Below are positions 6,495-8,348 of a DNA stretch of 8,348 nt, piece after piece (within the stretch, counting starts at the first letter, position 1; every line of letters starts with the position of its first letter). This stretch comes from Desulfovibrionales bacterium GWA2_65_9 (lineage in GTDB: Bacteria > Desulfobacterota > Desulfovibrionia > Desulfovibrionales > Desulfovibrionaceae), in assembly GCA_001799475.1 (NCBI GenBank), contig MGTN01000034.1:14564-22911 (forward strand), written 5' to 3'. A program made the translations under genes and the position numbers. The notes beneath the pieces were generated by a model that saw nothing but the letters and a program-made list of their open reading frames with translations, searched no databases and was not told where the DNA came from.

Positions 6495-8348
6495 ATGGAC
6501 AGCGAACACTCAGGTGAACATCACAGCCATTCGTCGTCGGTCTTGAAAGCTACGTCGGGTATCTTCATCGACCCCGTCTGCGGCATGACCGTCAAACCGG
6601 AATCCCCCCACGCGACGGATCTGGACGGCGTCAACTACCGCTTTTGCAGCGCCAAATGCAAAACGAAATTCGACGCGGAACCGGCGCGTTACCTTGCTCC
6701 GCAGGCGGCGGAGCCCGCCATTCCGGATGCCGAATACACCTGCCCGATGCACCCGGAAATCCGGCAGATCGGCCCCGGCACCTGCCCCAAGTGCGGCATG
6801 GCCCTCGAACCGCTGCTGCCCGATTTCGATAAGGACGAGGACAACGCCGAATATCGGGACTTCCACCGCCGTTTCTGGGCCAGCCTGCCACTGACCATTA
6901 TCGTGGTCGTCCTGGCGATGGCCGGCCACCGGCTGGAAGGCTTGCCGCCTCTGGTCCGGACCTGGGCCGAACTGCTGCTCAGCCTGCCCATCGTGCTCTG
7001 GGCCGGGGCGCCGTTTTTCATCCGCGGCTGGCAGTCGCTCGTCCACCGCAGCCCGAACATGTGGACACTGATCAGCCTCGGAACCGGCGCTGCTTTCGGT
7101 TATAGCGTCGTAGCGGCGCTGGCCCCCGGCCTGTTTCCCCAATCATTCGTTGCCCACGGCCGCATCGGCGTCTATTTCGAGGCAGCGGCGGTCATCATTT
7201 CCCTGACCCTCCTTGGCCAGATGCTGGAACTGCGCGCCCGTTCGCAAACCTCGGCCGCCATCAGGTCGCTGCTCGGCCTCTCTCCGAAGACGGCCCGCCG
7301 CATTAACCCGGACGGAATAGAGGAGGATGTGCCGCTGACTCATGTCCATCTCGGCGACATGCTGCGCGTACGGCCTGGCGAGAAGGTTCCGGTCGATGGC
7401 GCGGTGATCGAAGGTTCGAGCGCCGTCGATGAGGCGATGCTCACTGGCGAGCCGCTGCCTGTAACGAAACGCCCCGGCGACAAAGTGATCGGTGCCACCA
7501 TGAACACCGCCGGCAGCCTGGTCATCCGTGCCGAGAAGGTCGGTGCCCAGACCATGCTCGCCCAGATCGTCCAGATGGTCGCCCAGGCCCAGCGCTCGAA
7601 GGCGCCGTTGCAGCGGCTGGCCGACGTCGTCGCCGGCTATTTCGTCGTCGTCGTGGTGGCCATCGCCCTAATCAGTTTCTTCGCCTGGGGCATTTTCGGT
7701 GGCGAGCAGGGCTGGGTCTTCGGTCTGATCAACGGCGTCTCGGTGCTGATCATCGCCTGCCCCTGCGCCCTCGGGCTGGCGACGCCGATGTCGATCATGG
7801 TCGCCACCGGCCGCGCAGCGACGCAGGGCATTCTGTTTCGCGACGCGGCGGCCATCGAACGGCTGCGCGACGTGGATACCCTGATCGTTGACAAGACCGG
7901 CACGTTGACCGAAGGGCGGCCGGCCTTCGAACGCGTGCTGCCTGCACCCGGCATCGCCGAGGACGAAGTGCTGCGCCTGGCGGCCAGCCTCGACCAGGGC
8001 AGCGAGCATCCGCTGGCCGACGCCATCGTCCGCGCCGCCCGGGAACGCGGGCTGGCCCTGGACAAGGCCGAGCAGTTCGAATCGGCCAGCGGCATCGGCG
8101 TACGCGGGACGGTCGGCGGCCAGCGCCTGGCCCTCGGCAACGCCGCGCTGATGGCCGAGGACGGCGTTGATATCGACGCCCTTGGCAAGGAAGCGGAAAC
8201 CCTGCGCCAAAGCGGCGCCAGCGTCATGCATCTGGCGGCCGACGGCCGCCTGCTCGGTTTGCTGGCGGTCGCCGACCCAATCAAGGCGAGCACCCAGGAA
8301 GCCCTGACCATCCTGCGCCAGGCCGGGCTGCGCATCGTGATGGCCACC
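6495..8348 (+). CDS. copA: P1B-type Cu(I)/Ag(I)-translocating ATPase with YHS and heavy-metal-binding N-terminal domains (3' end outside window)
   Basis: The frame is open for 618 codons to the right edge. It encodes an inner-membrane ATPase moving Cu(I) or Ag(I) from cytoplasm to periplasm. The N-terminus is His-rich (EHSGEHHSHS). A YHS domain follows at about 24-67 (DPVCGM at 26-31, FCSAKC at 50-55), then a Cys-type heavy-metal-binding domain at about 81-103 (YTCPMHPEI, CPKCGM). The usual CxxC HMA domain (GMTCxxC) is absent. Membrane helices lie at about 127-144, 158-178, 190-210 and 226-244. The actuator domain holds TGEP (317-320), and helices 5-6 carry the CPC metal motif (422-424). The phosphorylation motif DKTGT is at 466-470 (Asp466), and the nucleotide-binding domain has SEHP (503-506) and SGIGVRG (532-538). 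The sequence stops at VMAT, just before the expected GD of the hinge motif. Architecture resembles SilP/CopA-like pumps. The gene has its own leader after a terminator, so it is likely a separate unit. The symbol marks the family, not proven orthology. Confidence 0.95.
   Translation, partial: MDSEHSGEHHSHSSSVLKATSGIFIDPVCGMTVKPESPHATDLDGVNYRFCSAKCKTKFDAEPARYLAPQAAEPAIPDAEYTCPMHPEIRQIGPGTCPKCGMALEPLLPDFDKDEDNAEYRDFHRRFWASLPLTIIVVVLAMAGHRLEGLPPLVRTWAELLLSLPIVLWAGAPFFIRGWQSLVHRSPNMWTLISLGTGAAFGYSVVAALAPGLFPQSFVAHGRIGVYFEAAAVIISLTLLGQMLELRARSQTSAAIRSLLGLSPKTARRINPDGIEEDVPLTHVHLGDMLRVRPGEKVPVDGAVIEGSSAVDEAMLTGEPLPVTKRPGDKVIGATMNTAGSLVIRAEKVGAQTMLAQIVQMVAQAQRSKAPLQRLADVVAGYFVVVVVAIALISFFAWGIFGGEQGWVFGLINGVSVLIIACPCALGLATPMSIMVATGRAATQGILFRDAAAIERLRDVDTLIVDKTGTLTEGRPAFERVLPAPGIAEDEVLRLAASLDQGSEHPLADAIVRAARERGLALDKAEQFESASGIGVRGTVGGQRLALGNAALMAEDGVDIDALGKEAETLRQSGASVMHLAADGRLLGLLAVADPIKASTQEALTILRQAGLRIVMAT

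Noticed and set aside
6510..8347. Several antisense frames opposite the P-type ATPase (for example 6510-7142, 7637-8347, 7668-8231)
   Set aside because: The + strand frame carries every ATPase motif in order. The antisense products show no motifs and have low-complexity Ser/Arg or Asp/Gly/His composition.
1..8348. CRISPR arrays, tRNA or rRNA genes, insertion-sequence ends
   Set aside because: I see no regularly spaced direct repeats, tRNA-like cloverleaf, rRNA-like segment, transposase-like frame or paired terminal inverted repeats; nearly all of the window is accounted for by the metal-resistance genes.

Overview
The window is a copper/silver resistance island on the + strand of a GC-rich Gram-negative bacterium. 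The tripartite RND exporter, the lipobox lipoprotein and the periplasmic c-type cytochrome all require a Gram-negative envelope. GC-rich codon use and a CusB carrying a C-terminal CusF-like domain suggest a betaproteobacterium, perhaps Rhodocyclales, but that is an inference from general resemblance. All six supported genes and gene fragments read left to right. Both outermost genes are cut by the window edges.

Region 1 (1-5385) is a cus-type efflux operon: the 3' end of an outer-membrane TolC/CusC-like factor, a CusB adaptor with a fused CusF-like metallochaperone domain, and a full-length CusA heavy-metal RND pump. cusC and cusB overlap by four bases (ATGA), and cusB and cusA are 24 bases apart, so they are probably co-transcribed. 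CusA keeps the three-methionine Cu/Ag site, the methionine relay pairs and the proton-relay D/E/K residues, so it looks functional and specific for monovalent copper or silver rather than zinc, cobalt or cadmium.

Region 2 (5386-6284) holds three small envelope proteins: a 39-aa lipoprotein with a His-rich tail, a 78-aa DUF2933-type membrane protein with a Gly/His-rich tail, and a 128-aa secreted monohaem cytochrome c. The last two genes overlap by 17 bases. A strong hairpin without a good T-run (5542-5576) lies between the lipoprotein and the DUF2933 gene, and a textbook rho-independent terminator (6384-6414) follows the cytochrome. This trio is the least understood part of the window. It suggests a periplasmic copper-handling or redox accessory module attached to the cus operon.

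Region 3 (6415-8348) is a separate transcription unit: a short AT-rich leader with an imperfect dyad, then a P1B-type ATPase (CopA/SilP-like) cut by the right edge. Its cytoplasmic N-terminus is His-rich and carries a YHS domain plus a Cys-type heavy-metal-binding domain in place of the usual CxxC HMA domains. The likely division of labour is that the ATPase moves cytoplasmic Cu(I)/Ag(I) to the periplasm, CusCBA(F) exports it across the outer membrane, and the small His/Met-rich and haem proteins act in the periplasm or at its membranes. No regulator gene (CusRS, CopRS, CueR), tRNA, rRNA, mobile element or CRISPR array is visible. Antisense and alternate-frame ORFs, some very long, are judged to be shadows of the GC-rich coding sequence.
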